From Phoronis australis (taxonomy: Eukaryota; Phoronida; Phoronidae), in contig NMRA01000409.1 in the NCBI GenBank assembly GCA_002633005.1, forward strand, positions 184,407 to 248,406: DNA of 64,000 bases, in the 5' to 3' direction. Shown here piece by piece: positions 44,698 to 56,800 of this stretch. How positions within the stretch are numbered: position 1 is the first letter of the stretch; each line of letters starts with the position of its first letter. The notes beneath the pieces are model-generated. The model made no database searches. It saw only the letters and a list, made by a program, of their open reading frames with translations, and was not told the DNA's origin. A program made the translations under genes and the position numbers.

Positions 44698-47600
44698 CTA
44701 AAAATAATAATCATAATTAGGCTAATAATAATAACAATAATACAAGCAATGTAGTTAATTTTCTGTAAATTGTCATAAAATGACTTAGTGAATTAAAAAT
44801 GCTTTAATAATTTAAGGTTTGCATATCATTGTCTAGCTTGTAACCACTGGCAAACATTTATGATCTAGTTTTCAAATTATTCTAAGTTTCTAAAAATTCA
44901 TTACATTGAAGGTTAACTGATCTCCACAAAAGTGCCATTTTTCATAAAACATCTGGTTGAATAAATTCTATCAGTTCACTTCATTGCTCAATTTATCTGA
45001 AAAACGTCAAAAAGACTGTTGAAAAAAAACACTCCTAAAGTTTGAATTTTTAAAACTTGAATACATACAGCAATAATATCTTGCGCTTCAGGAAGCTGTG
45101 TGCCTGGGTGACGTTGATACACCTTTATGATTGGTCGATCCAGTCGTTCATGTGTTCGCAGGTCAGAGTACATGACAGGACCCTGTAAAAAAAATTATGA
45201 CATTTTTGAGACTTTGAAATACGTTGGCATGTGAACGTGATTTGTTGTCGGGGGTTTATAGTCTAATTCCAAATCACACTGTCGCAAATGAATTTTTTTT
45301 AATAATCTGTATATCAAAATATTTTAACATTATTTTTAAAATAAAATGTTTTAAATTAGACAATAAATCAAGTTATCTAAACATCATAAATGGTGAAGTG
45401 TTAACAGTAAAGAAGTTGTTTTTATTAAAAGAAGACAACAACATTGACCTGCCATGCATTTTAAAAAATTATCAAAACTCGTGTAGTTTTAAGAATGCTT
45501 TGTCGAAACTCTTGCATGATAATCAATTTAGGTGTCAGAAAATATTCCATCATTAGCAAGCCAGCTTTACACTTACCAAAGAATATCCATGAGCACGTGC
45601 GGTTGCATCGTACCAACGCTGAGCACGGTGTGTGGCGTGCTTGTTTTCGCCGGCTGCCACATGGAGGTGTTGCTTAAGAGTTGTCGTTTCTGCGACCTTC
45701 TGTGTGAATCCATCATTGACTGACTTGTGAGCTGCCTGCTGAAGTCTTGTTGTCCTGTCAATAAGATCCTTTAATTCTTTGCGGAGAGTTGAGCCTCGCT
45801 TTCGGGCATCGACGGCTTCATTCATTGCGAAATCACATTCGGGCGTGAAAGGTCCTGTAACAATATCAAGGAGAAAAAGTCAAACACAGTTTTAGGTTTT
45901 GTATGCGGGTATGCACAATTCATTATTTGCCTTGCAGTTTCAATTAACAAGCCTTTGTCACGTTGAAAATACAAGTCAAAATTAAAAGAAATAAATAAAA
46001 AACAATTAAGAATATTGTCTTCAAATTTGAAAAACTAAATAAAGCCATGGACTTCTAAAAAACATCGTCTTTTTTGCGTTTCCAAACTATCACGATAAAG
46101 CCTACAAACATCAAACTTTTTATTTTCTAGTATTTTTGTAACTATTTCATAATAAACAGGAATCCTTTTCAACAAAAAATAGCAAAACAAGAAAGCACAG
46201 GCATATGACATTTAGATAAAATAAAGTTCAACAAAAATGTATGACTCCACCGTGGCTGCTTCAGAAAGCAAAACTAAATACAAGAAACTTGCAGCTTCAC
46301 TATTCTAAATCACAGATGACTGACAGAAATATGTACCTAGAGCATCCACTCTATTGGCTGATGGTACTGGAGGACGCATGGGAGAAAGACTTGCTCCAGG
46401 TACAGGCATTTCCTCCTTATCGACATAGCCCTCTTGCTGAAGTGCAGCGGACAGTGTGTGGCAGGTGAGATCAAGAACACGTGATCGCTCTTGGATGACG
46501 GCGGCAAGGCGCTTGCGACAACTATTGAGCAGTTGGAGTTGCTCTTTAACCAATCGGAGGTGAGACTCGATCATTCTTTTGAGGTTCAGCAGGTGCATTT
46601 TTTCGGCACTCAGTAAGTCATCAACGCCATCATGATCCTAAGGGAAGAGAGAAATCACGTGAATTCTAATGATAAAATATAAAGTTGAACAGAAGATAGC
46701 CAGGAAAATGTCTACCACAACTATGTTAGAGTCAATTTATGATGCCATACTTAGGTGCTTTTATTCTGAACCATTTGTGTGCAGAGGCATTGGTAATTGA
46801 GTCACATGCATTGATGTGTCAGGCTACCACCAGGGTGCTCTAGGATAAATTGAATAGCCAAGGGCACCTCACAATGACTCTCTTTATGTGTGGTTTAACT
46901 TTTCACTTTATGTCTCAATAGGAAAATAGCCATTTTCCAGTAATCGCTTAGCTACTGCGTATTTAATGAAGGTGGCAGAACTATTTTCACGACTTGCTCT
47001 GATTTATTATCTTAATGTTCAGGGGAATAGCCCATGTGATACTTTATATCTGGATCTTAATAGAATATTCACTGTTGAGCCTGTAATTGCCATGTGTTCC
47101 AAAACGAAAGCCCCTCCCCCTGAAATGGTTAAATACATGACTATTGTTTGTTATTGACAGCCTAGCTCCTGATGGCAAACTACTGACAGAAATTATCAAT
47201 AATGTAATAAGGTAATAATGATTCTCTTACATTTGACAGGGTGACAAAGGATTCATTTTGAGTGAAACGAAAATCACCATACGTTCGACCCTTTTTGAAA
47301 AAGGAAACGAAACTTCAACAATGGGTAAGGGGTAAAACAATATTTATCAACCTTTCTGATTTTTTCATGCAAGCTGTTTGATAAACATTCCACAGCACTT
47401 GTTAAGAGGCTGGGAAACAGATCAACGTTGTTCAAGAATCAATACATCCGATCATGCATTACAAATATTCTATTGTTTACGAGGACCTGATCAAACACCG
47501 TCAATCACATAAGGATATCAATTTTTAATGAATTAGGATAAAACCTAAAAGAAAAAAGATTGATTCCTGATAATAATCAATAAAACATTTCCAGCAGCCT

Positions 47601-48469
47601 TAGGAACAAACTTAGAAAAGCATTAACTATTAATGATGTGTAGCCGTAGAAACAACTCTGTTAGCAATCTGAGAAAACATAGTTTGTAATTCAAAGTGAC
47701 CAGCTGTTCTACATCACGAATGTGTCAGATAACTTGTAAATAAATTTTGTCCATGGTTAGTATTGTCTCTGGAAATTAATTAATACGTTTAAAAGATCAT
47801 AGTATATTTCCACTGAATGAAAAAACATCATAGACATATAAGACTACTTCTTCCTGTCATTCAGTAAGATTGTTATGTTTTGTCAGCTTGGCAAAATAGT
47901 TTGTTCGTAAAAGTTAGTTAACTTTACTTTACTTAAAGACTAAAGTCAAAGAAAAGGCAAAAATCACATACCTCAGTCACAAAAAATATAACGGCTAAAA
48001 CAGAAGTTATATAAACTGGTCAAGTTACTTCTTAACAATTTAATCAACTGCAGTGCACTGGATGAATTTGTTTACTAACCTTTTCCCGTTTTGGCCTGGA
48101 AACTCTTACATCTACACAGTCACTGTTAAGGCGGATATCCTTTCGTTTGTGTTCAAGAGCCTTCTCCAAAGCTTCTTTTCCTCGGGTGAGTGATTTGATT
48201 TCCTCGTTTGTCTGTAGTAGACTATCCTTCAAGCGTGCTACGACAATTCTTGTCTCTCTTACATATCTCTGAACTTCGTCGTTACTTAAGTGAGATAAAG
48301 TTTCGCGCAAGTGAGGAATCGGATCCAGGGATCGGCCCATATCGTTGGCACGGTCACTTCTGTTAGCGATGTTCTGTGACAATTTGATAGTTTTAATCGT
48401 GCCATTTCTCCAATTCTGCGGTCCAATCATCATCCCACCGCCGAGTGTTACGGTCTTCATCATTGCCAT
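44512..48469 (-). CDS. Tektin-like coiled-coil protein, CCDC105/TEKTL1 family (5 exons, complete)
   Basis: Minus-strand exons 48469-48080, 46637-46337, 45854-45577, 45182-45069 and 44697-44512 join with GT-AG introns to 422 residues. The protein is mostly charged alpha-helix suited to coiled coils: residues 45-115, a Leu/Arg-rich helix around 140-190, and 235-315 with heptad-like AVDARKRGSTLRKELKDLI. Exon 4 holds RPIIKVYQRHPGTQLPEA, and exon 5 holds NIGLLKLAQGRLQDDIRDK, blocks I associate with tektin-like protein 1 (CCDC105). That family decorates doublet microtubules of cilia and sperm flagella. It lacks the tektin nonapeptide RPNVELCRD, which argues against tektins 1-5. It is divergently transcribed from the phostensin-like gene. 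The exon structure is very secure; the family name is moderately so. Confidence 0.85.
45069..45182 (-). CDS. Tektin-like gene, exon 4
   Basis: A 114-nt, phase 0 exon between TTTACAG and GCT|GTATGT, 38 residues, with the family-specific KVYQRHPGTQLPEAQ. Confidence 0.88.
45577..45854 (-). CDS. Tektin-like gene, exon 3
   Basis: Begins after GTTACAG with GPFTPECDFAMNEAVDARKR, then a long helix through THRAQRWYDATARAHGYSL; donor TTG|GTAAGT. The longest helical segment of the protein. Confidence 0.88.
46337..46637 (-). CDS. Tektin-like gene, exon 2
   Basis: Begins after CCCTTAG with DHDGVDDLLSAEKMHLLNLK; a Leu/Arg-rich helix is followed by a Pro-rich linker (PVPGASLSPMRPPVP); donor CTAG|GTACAT, phase 1. 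Confidence 0.88.
48080..48469 (-). CDS. Tektin-like gene, exon 1
   Basis: Encodes residues 1-130 from MAMMKTVTLGG; donor AAAAG|GTTAGT, phase 0. The first ATG lies in AAGATGGCA and is chosen because it opens the frame; a second Met follows at residue 3. Confidence 0.88.
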
Positions 48470-48999
48470 CTTGAACGTTAATGTCTTAATTACAAGTCGA
48501 TGACTTAATTCTTGTTTAATTACCTTCCTTCAAATGAACACATCCGAGCACCTGCATATGTTATTAAATCGGCGTCTCGTGGATATGAGGTTGCTCTTGG
48601 ATACACGCTTCGCGGAGATTTCCGACCAGTGCGTGGTCGGCCTAAATACACAATTCGAATATACAATACACAAAAATGCCGTAGCGACGTGTTTCGGAAT
48701 ATATACCAAACGCATTCCATTAAAAATATCCCAGTACGGTTTAAATTCGCTAAAAACCTAATTCAAAGGAAAATCAAAGCGTGAGATGCATACCTACAGA
48801 AATAAATTTGCAAGGGCGTTTTGTAAATTAAACCTACTAAAACTTTCGCGAAAAACTTTTACGTCATTTGACAATAGTTAATAGAGTTTACAGCTGGAAT
48901 AATTAAAAATAAATTAAATTTTTCCAACCAAAACAAGCTAAAAATGCAGAATGCCAGGATAAATTAATCATCCAATATTACAGGTGACACCCAGGTGAA

Positions 49000-49015
49000 C
49001 TCCCACAATGCACCA
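49000..49015 (+). promoter_or_regulatory. ZNF143/Staf-like binding site
   Basis: CTCCCACAATGCACCA fits the Staf/ZNF143 consensus core CCCRNMATSCMYY at every constrained position. Such sites are frequent in bidirectional promoters. Confidence 0.5.
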
Positions 49016-49019
49016 AATA

Positions 49020-49027
49020 TGACGTCA
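49020..49027. promoter_or_regulatory. cAMP response element palindrome TGACGTCA
   Basis: The perfect 8-base CRE lies 110 bases before the phostensin-like start codon, four bases after the ZNF143-like site. Confidence 0.5.
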
Positions 49028-49137
49028 TTGTAGTTTTTCGAAAAGGAAGGGAACTCTACTTTTTCGGCCTGAAAAACAGGTATAGATTCAGAGACAACTT
49101 GCTGCCATAAGTAACTATTTTCTTATCCGATCAAGCC

Positions 49138-50871
49138 ATGACGGCTATACCAGCGTGGAAGCAATCATTACTCGAGAAACGACGCAGAGCTGATGGAGAT
49201 GAAAAGAGACGGCTTCAATCGCTAAACGAACTCCCGGCGTGGAAGAGAGATCTTATTTTGAAGAAGAAAAACTTTGACCAGTCATCAGAGGTTATCGCAA
49301 ACGGTGTAACTTCCTACCCCTTGTCAAACTCCACAGATAACGGTGTTCATATCAATGGAGATTCGCTAGGCAAAGGTTATTCTTCTCCGAGATCAACCGA
49401 CGATAGTGTGGACGGGGAAATCGTCACCTCTCGCACTTCGTCAAGGGGGAGTTTCTCAGTCGAAGATATGGATCCTGCTAAGGATGGTGACCAGGAAATT
49501 ACCTATCAACCTGGCTTTGTTAACAAGTTGTTGAGCAGGTTCTCAACTATATCTGTTAACAATGATGCAGTGAAACTGAAAAAGGCACCCAGTCTAGAAA
49601 ACTTTGTTATACAAGATTCAAGTAGACCTTCTGGCAATGACAAAGCAGTGTTTAACTCTTTGTCATCCAATTCAAAGACTAAATTCCATAGCATGGATAA
49701 CCTACTAACTGCGGAAGAGAAAAGACTGGAATTCAAGAAGTCACCTCGTGACTTGAGTGATTCTTTTGGAAAAGAAGATAAGATAATTATCATTGAAAAT
49801 AAACCTCCACCTGCGGATCCACGTCGGAATAGTGTTGCATCGAAGAAATTGGATGTGAAAAAACATGAGGATGAAAAAAATGTATCGAATCATTCACCAA
49901 ATAGTGAATCGCACCAACGATCAGATTTTAATTCTGAAATGACTGAAACTGAAATAAGTGTTTCGAGAATGAAAAGTTTATTTGAAAAGGACAACAAACC
50001 TGCTACTAATAACATACCAAAGAAAAGGCTCGCTCCCAAACCACCACCAGATGTCAGTCGCGACACATCGGTTTCTGTCAGTGGTAAATTAGCTAGCAAC
50101 TCTTCTGTGATAAATTCTGTCTCACGATCGTCAGCTCATACCAACAAAAACACTACGGGTGTTGAGTCTTCCACTCTGTCTAAGTCAGCCTACCAGTTGC
50201 CTAGAAAAACCAACAACACCAAAGTTTCTAGTCTTGAGTCAACTTCGGAACCTGTTCCTAAACCTATTGCCATGTCTGATTCTTCTCAGTCAGAATTGAA
50301 GTCTCAAACCAACCATGTTAAGAACTTACCATCTTATTTAGAACGAAAGAGTGTGAGACCCATCTCTGTTATTAACAAAATTAACCAAGAAGAGTGTGCA
50401 GACATATTGTATGGTGCTGGTGGGTCGGCGGATGACAGAAGGGTTACAATATCAGAAGCTGGGTTAGCCAGCATTCGACGTGCCGGAAAGTCATGGTTTT
50501 TCACGACGTCAGCAAACCATGCTCCCTCCGGTTCGACTTTGGTGAAAATGAAAGTTAAACGTCTTTCACGATCTCTTCCCAAACGAGAGAAAACGGCTGC
50601 TAATTATCAGCGAAAAGAAAACCTACATGCACAAAATCTTAACAAGACGACAACTACTAGAAACATTGCAGACAATGAGCCAAAAGGTTTGGCTCATGTC
50701 GCTTCTGGTGTGCATCCGGTGGCTCCCTCTAGGAAAAGACACGCCCCTCAGCCTCCGAAACACATTTCTGTGGTCAGCCAAGAGTTGAGTGGTGGCTCAG
50801 CATCTAGTTCTAATGATGTTTTGATGTCCCAACCAGTAAAGTCATCATTGTCAAAAAGGACAGGCAAGAAG
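49138..50871 (+). CDS. Phostensin/taperin-family gene, exon 1
   Basis: A 1734-nt exon. If the intron were retained, the frame would run only 34 more codons to TAA at 50971-50973. The start ATG is the first in frame and sits 4 residues before the first IPAWK box, as in vertebrate homologues. The KRYPT....GGY box that precedes the PP1 site in vertebrates is not visible. Confidence 0.9.
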
Positions 50872-53800
50872 GTAAGCTGCTTAAATGTTGTTCTTGAATT
50901 TAAAGAAATTCAGTTTCAAAGAGTTATGAGCAAAAAGTGGGCTCTGTGTTTTGCCTTGAGTTTTTTGCTTTAAGTGTTCAGTTTATGTATTCTTCCCCCT
51001 GTGATTGGTTATTGGTGACGTGATGCGTTTAAGCCTGGCAGTTCTCTTAACTAACCACAGGGGAGACCTCTGCTGAATTTTTTAGGTCAACATCATACCC
51101 ACGTGGCTGGCGAACTCCTACCGTAACCTGGGGATAAGGAGAAAGTATTTGGCTAATAATTTTTGAAAATGGCTGAAAGTTTTCAGATGCTTTAGCCATT
51201 TTGGGTAATACCTTTACAGGTTAGCAGGAGCCTAGCATGCAGTGGTGCCTTGAGAATTTCTGAGGGTGTATTGTTCATTTCTACAAGCAATTGCATAAGC
51301 AGCTCTAAATTGGCCTGCAGTTTCAGACTCTGAATGAGCAAATTGGCCACTACACCAAGACTGGTCAACAGAAGGTTATTTCTTAGTCCTAATTTTGCAT
51401 AGAAACAAGTGTCATTTGTGTCTTAACTGTTTTGAAGTTCTTTGATTTGGGTTGTTGTTTGCAAAGCACTTTAACAATGTCATTGACAAAGTTGGAATCT
51501 TTTAAAGCCCCTTGCAGCTTTTTGAAAACTTGTTGCACTTAAGCATTTAGATAAATATAGGACGTGGATGATTTTTATGCCGAATTTAAAGTTGTATTTT
51601 GAATTGAAAATTTAATAATATTTTAGAAAACTGTAACAGTATTTTTGAGTTTTTATTGCCAGGAAACTTTTAAATTGATCAAAATTTGATTTTGTTGTTT
51701 TGCTATCATCGTGCCTTTATTTTTGCTTGACTTTACTAAAAAATTGATTAATGACCAAGTGAACTGATTTTAAAAAGTGAAATCTACGGACTACTCTTGA
51801 AAAATCCATGAAAATCCACCTCGATGAGCGATCTAGACTTTAGAGAGAGTGTACATACAAATCCTGACTTATGAGGGAGGCATTTTGTGGATGACAGTCG
51901 TAAAACATGGACTGCTCTCATGTTGGAATAATTTCTACATGCAGGTGTGCTTGGTAAATTGATTTCTCATGAAGGGTTTCATTATGCTGGCATTTCATAA
52001 GTACATAGGGGTGGTCACCCATGAAGAAGAGAGAAGGGTATGATTGTGATAACAGCAGATATGCCTCAGACTCATCCTATAACTTATGTCATTCAAAATT
52101 GCTCATTGAGCTGTAGATGCCTTCTTCTTAAACCTTATGGAGGTACCCAAGATAAATGTCAGATGTCACCAACTTCAAAACATCCAAGCAATGGCTGGTC
52201 ATATTATGAAACTTTAAAGCTACTGTTCAAAATGCTGTTAGGAATTAGGTGCTCCACCGATTATATTAAAACTTAAAAAGTTGGGAAAAAAAAGGATGGT
52301 AATCCCAAGAAGGGGTGGGGGTCAACTGAGTAGCTGCTTAAAAGTGGACTGAATTGAAAGTTAGTCTTTGACAGAACCTTTGAATATATACAAAAGTTTT
52401 CAAAATAAAGTTGGCTCCATAAAACCGCGACTAAATATCTATTTATTTTCATTAAGAACTCGTCTCAATTCAGGCTAAATCTTGGCAAAACTTGGATAAG
52501 TGCAGCTCAAATACTCAATTTCTTAAAGCGAAAGTGCAACAATGGTATATAACCTCTACACAGCACTGACTGACATTGAACTCATCAGTAATATCCCCAC
52601 CTTGTGATTGTCACTAAAGGCCTCATGAGTTCCACCCAGTTTTACATCACACTGTTGTTTATTGTCATGCTTAGTAGGGTTGACCACAATCAGATGGAGC
52701 TCATTCACAACACAGGGAAAGCCTGCATGACTCATGTACATGTCACTGTCATAATTGAAGTCTTCCCAACATAGACTTACTAGTAAAATCTCACCAATGC
52801 AGAGAACACAGTAGGGCCCATAAGTGAAGTTTTATTTCTACAGTAACACCAATTTAATGCTCTACCGTGTTTAAAGATCTCTATCATAGCTACCATCTGA
52901 CAATGATTCTGAGAAATTGTGGGCTTTCGAACAACAATTTAGATGCTTTTGAAGAATGATAAAATACAAATTTTTGGCTATTGATTTTGTCTGAAATCAG
53001 TGGAATGTCTGATGGAACAAGGAAGACTTGGTAATATCCTCAGAGGGGAATGCTTAATGAATTCCTTGTCCTAGCTTACTAGTAAAATTGAAGTTGAGTA
53101 TCACATAGTATTCTATTGTGAGTTGTGGTCTCATTGTTATTAGTTTGTAATTCCTCCACTTACATTACCTTTTGACATTTTATAATCATAAATGTTCTTC
53201 TATTGATGCATCCCTGGGCATGCTCCAATTTCAGGACTATGGATTGTTGATACATATTTCAAGGTACCTAAACTACACAGTCAACGGACTCATAAACATG
53301 GGCACGGACGCATGAACACGACTCACGGACCTGCAAACACCGTCCACTGACTCACAAACATGGGAACGGACTCACAAAACACGATCCACGCACCCATATA
53401 CATGGGACATGGACTCATATTCACGTGGAAACACGGTTAACGGACCGCCAAACACGGGTCACGGACTCATCGACTTCCTGGGTCAGCTGACATCTTCATT
53501 TTGTCCGTGACCCGTGTTTGGCGGTCCGTGACCCGTGTTTGGCGGTCGGTTAACCGTGTTTCCTCATGAATATGAGTCTGTGTCCCGTGTATTTGAGTGC
53601 GTGGATCGTGTTTGGTGAATCCGTTCCCGTGTTTGTGAGGCTGTGGACGGTGTTTGCAGGTCCGTGAGTCGTGTTTATGAGTCCGTTGACCTTGTAGCTT
53701 AGGTACCTTGTATTTGGTAGAAGTCATGCCAACAATACAACTTCCTTAATCTTTATATTCTTAAAAAGTTTTTGACAGTTTTCTTCCCTATGATGTTCTA

Positions 53801-56800
53801 ACCTTATCATTTTTACCTACATTCTTAGATACTCTGTTTAAGACAAATGGTTGTAAGGCATCTTTGATAATTGTCAGTGTGTTAGGGTGGTGTATCGGCC
53901 TGTGTTAAAGAATCTTCTGAAAGTGGAGTTGGGAATCTGGTCTGGGGGGAGCGAAAGTCCAAAACTTCTAGATGACATGGAGGGGTGGGTTCTGCCAAAG
54001 GCATGGTATAATTTACCTTGTCATTTTCGGTTGCAAATGAAGGCATTTATAAATGCCTGAAATTGCTCTTGTTTACTTTGAAGTATTTAGTTCAGGGATT
54101 GTATTAAGGTTGTTTAGGACCCTACAAAAATGTACGAATTTAGCTAACTTCGGAACATCATATCTCGGAAATAGCTGATTGGATTCACACGAAAGTCACA
54201 TTCTATGTTCTATGGAGTATTATACAATGTATACTAATTGTTTTAATAACATTCTACTCTTACATCAAAAACATATGTAACTTTTTGGATTTTTTTTTGA
54301 AAAAATCAGCAGATTCCTAAAAAAAACCTAACTATATTTTAGAAAACCGTATCGTTTAAATGTTGAAAATGAAATTTTGCGGTATTATTGATACTGTTGT
54401 TTTGCTATTAATGTCCCTCACATGACCAAACTAATGACACACTGGTGTGATGATTAAGTCAAAGCCTATTTTCACAGGATTAATTTCTATAGTTTAGTTG
54501 GTACTTGACTAAATGCAAAGACTTGTCAATAAGCTCCTTCCTAACCTTAAATACTTCTGTTTTATCAGTTGGACTAGTTCTGCCAATTTCAAATGCACTG
54601 TTCACCTTGGGGTGCAGAAAATACACGTATACGGGAATGTGGCGCAAAATTTCATTAATTTTCAGCTTAGGAAAAACAAGTTGTAAATTGTTTTTAATGT
54701 CAACTGGTTCATTTTGTGTCATAATTGTTTACACTTATTTCCTCATTAAAAAGACTATAAGTCCCTGCTTCTAATTTTAAGGAAATCTCAATTACCGTGT
54801 TATACAGGGCACATTATGAACACATAACGACCAGTTGTCATTAGTCATTAGCAATAACTGCTTTATGTAAGAGCTTTCTCAGTTTTGAGATGTTTCCTTG
54901 GCGTGACAAACTTTACATTCGCTGTTACCGTAGCAACATAGCGTACAGTATTCCTGTGTCCGATTCTCAGGGTATGTTCAGCGATGAGCAAGTTATCGTC
55001 ATGTAATATTTACACCATGATCAGCCCCTGTCGGGAATTGACTATGGATTGTGGTGACACCGATGTGGTTTCAGAGTCTGATGAGAAGTTACCCTGTTCA
55101 ATCCCTGAGGTCTGTGAATGAACTCAGCTACAGAACTCTGCAGTGTTGCTCATAGTTGTGTGGGAAAGTCATTTTTTTCTCATTTCCTAAAGAGGAAGGC
55201 AAGCCGGTTGTCATAGTTTTCAATTGTTTTTTTTTTTCTGAAATTAAATAACCGTGCTCATTACCCGGTGGTACTGAGCTGAATACCTTGAACAAAAGAT
55301 CATGCGAAACAAAAAGTACTCCGTGTCTGAATAGATGCCATGAGAACTGAAAGTGGGGCTGATTCATGTCCATTGTTTCCTTTTGAAATTCAATCGGCTA
55401 TTGCATGAGAAACGTGTTGGTTTTGGTTTGAACTCCTGATTCAGAGGAAGTAGAGGTAAAGGCCCGCAGGTTCAAATGTTACCGTAGCTTTTATGCTGCA
55501 GATACTGGTAAATGTTCGATGTTTAGAAAGACCACGCATGCTGTTATAGATCACACGACACACGGGTGGGTATGTAATAACACACGGTCAGATCTCACCA
55601 ATTTCCGACTAAAATAATTGCCATATTTGATTTTGTTTTCATTATTGATAGGCTTTTGTAGTTATGAATGCCCACAAGTTCTCAGAATCATTGTCTAATG
55701 GTAGTTGTAGTGTAGATCCTTAGGAATGTTTTTGTACAATTTTGCTCTTCTTAGCTTATAGAAATGAAATGATAAAAATATCGCTGTTCTGCCGTGTTGT
55801 GTCCTGAATGGGTCATAGTTTACCGTATCCATTTTTGCCAAACCTCCCGAGTTGTGCGGGAAGACTGCTGTATCACCGTTTTTAGCAAAGTATTTTCCTC
55901 CTGTTCCTCTTTCAAACCATTGTAATGTACGGATTTTTTTAATAATATCTGCATTTTAAAAACTTTTGTTGCAATGGTTACACACCGCGTACTCATTTCG
56001 ACAACATGGCTTTCCCTCTTTAGCAAGTTGTTTCGGACTGGTGGCACTAGGTTAAACATTGAAAATCTCTACATGAAGGATAGGTAAAGGGAATTGACTA
56101 GATACAATAGGCTAGTGATCTGGAACAAAATCCTGTTTAAGAGTGACTTTTTGTGAAACCTTCCTACAAACGCATCACTTTTTTCGAGTGGGTGTGTATG
56201 CCGCAACTGCAGATTTCTCCCTGATCTAAAATATGCCCGACAACCCTGGCAGGAGGTCATCGTCACTGGCTGATTCAAACGTCTTATCTGATAAAAACTG
56301 GCATGTGAACTCTGTCAACTAGTTCCTTGTTAGCTGCTTGCTTGCTGGTGCTTTAAAGAGTAATTTGGTGATAGCAGTGAACATATTCCAGTTTGAGACA
56401 GTGAGATATGAATTATTATGCTCAGGGCCGGAACAGGTGCAAAATTTCATTACGTAAACCTATTTATCTAAGCAATGTTGATCGTCTCAAATTCAAGGAT
56501 TACGATGTAGTACAACCGATCATTCACCTTCATGGTAAACCCTACTAGGTCTCATGAAAATGCTGTAGCGGTGCCTAATCTCGACCATTCTTTCACCTGC
56601 CAAGTCTATTGTCTGTCTCTGTTCACCCAAAATTGGAGTCCAACGTTTGAGAAATGCGATGAACAACTAATCGCCCATGTCACAATCTTCAGAATCAATA
56701 AAATTCGATCTTGTTTTGAATTTCTTTGGTCCAAATTTTAGAGACTGTCCGAAACTGGAGAATTTTTACATAAATTTGATTATACCTGTAGCTACAGTGT

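Larger units (their letters stand above)
48470..49137. promoter_or_regulatory. Divergent promoter region shared by the tektin-like and phostensin-like genes
   Basis: The 668 bp between the two start codons must hold both 5' UTRs and promoters. It includes a perfect 7-bp hairpin (CCGACCA/TGGTCGG at 48622-48640), an ACGTCATTTG half-CRE at about 48861, a Staf/ZNF143-like site at 49000-49015 and a full CRE at 49020-49027. The last two sit close to the phostensin-like side. No TATA box is evident. Confidence 0.6.

Noticed and set aside
48512-48784. Several 60-90 codon frames on both strands between the divergent genes
   Set aside because: They occupy the shared promoter and 5' UTR region, overlap each other in all orientations and match nothing.
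54480-54722. 80-codon minus-strand frame with FPKLKINEILRHIPVYVYF
   Set aside because: Looks protein-like but has no recognised family and no splice partners, so it is not called.
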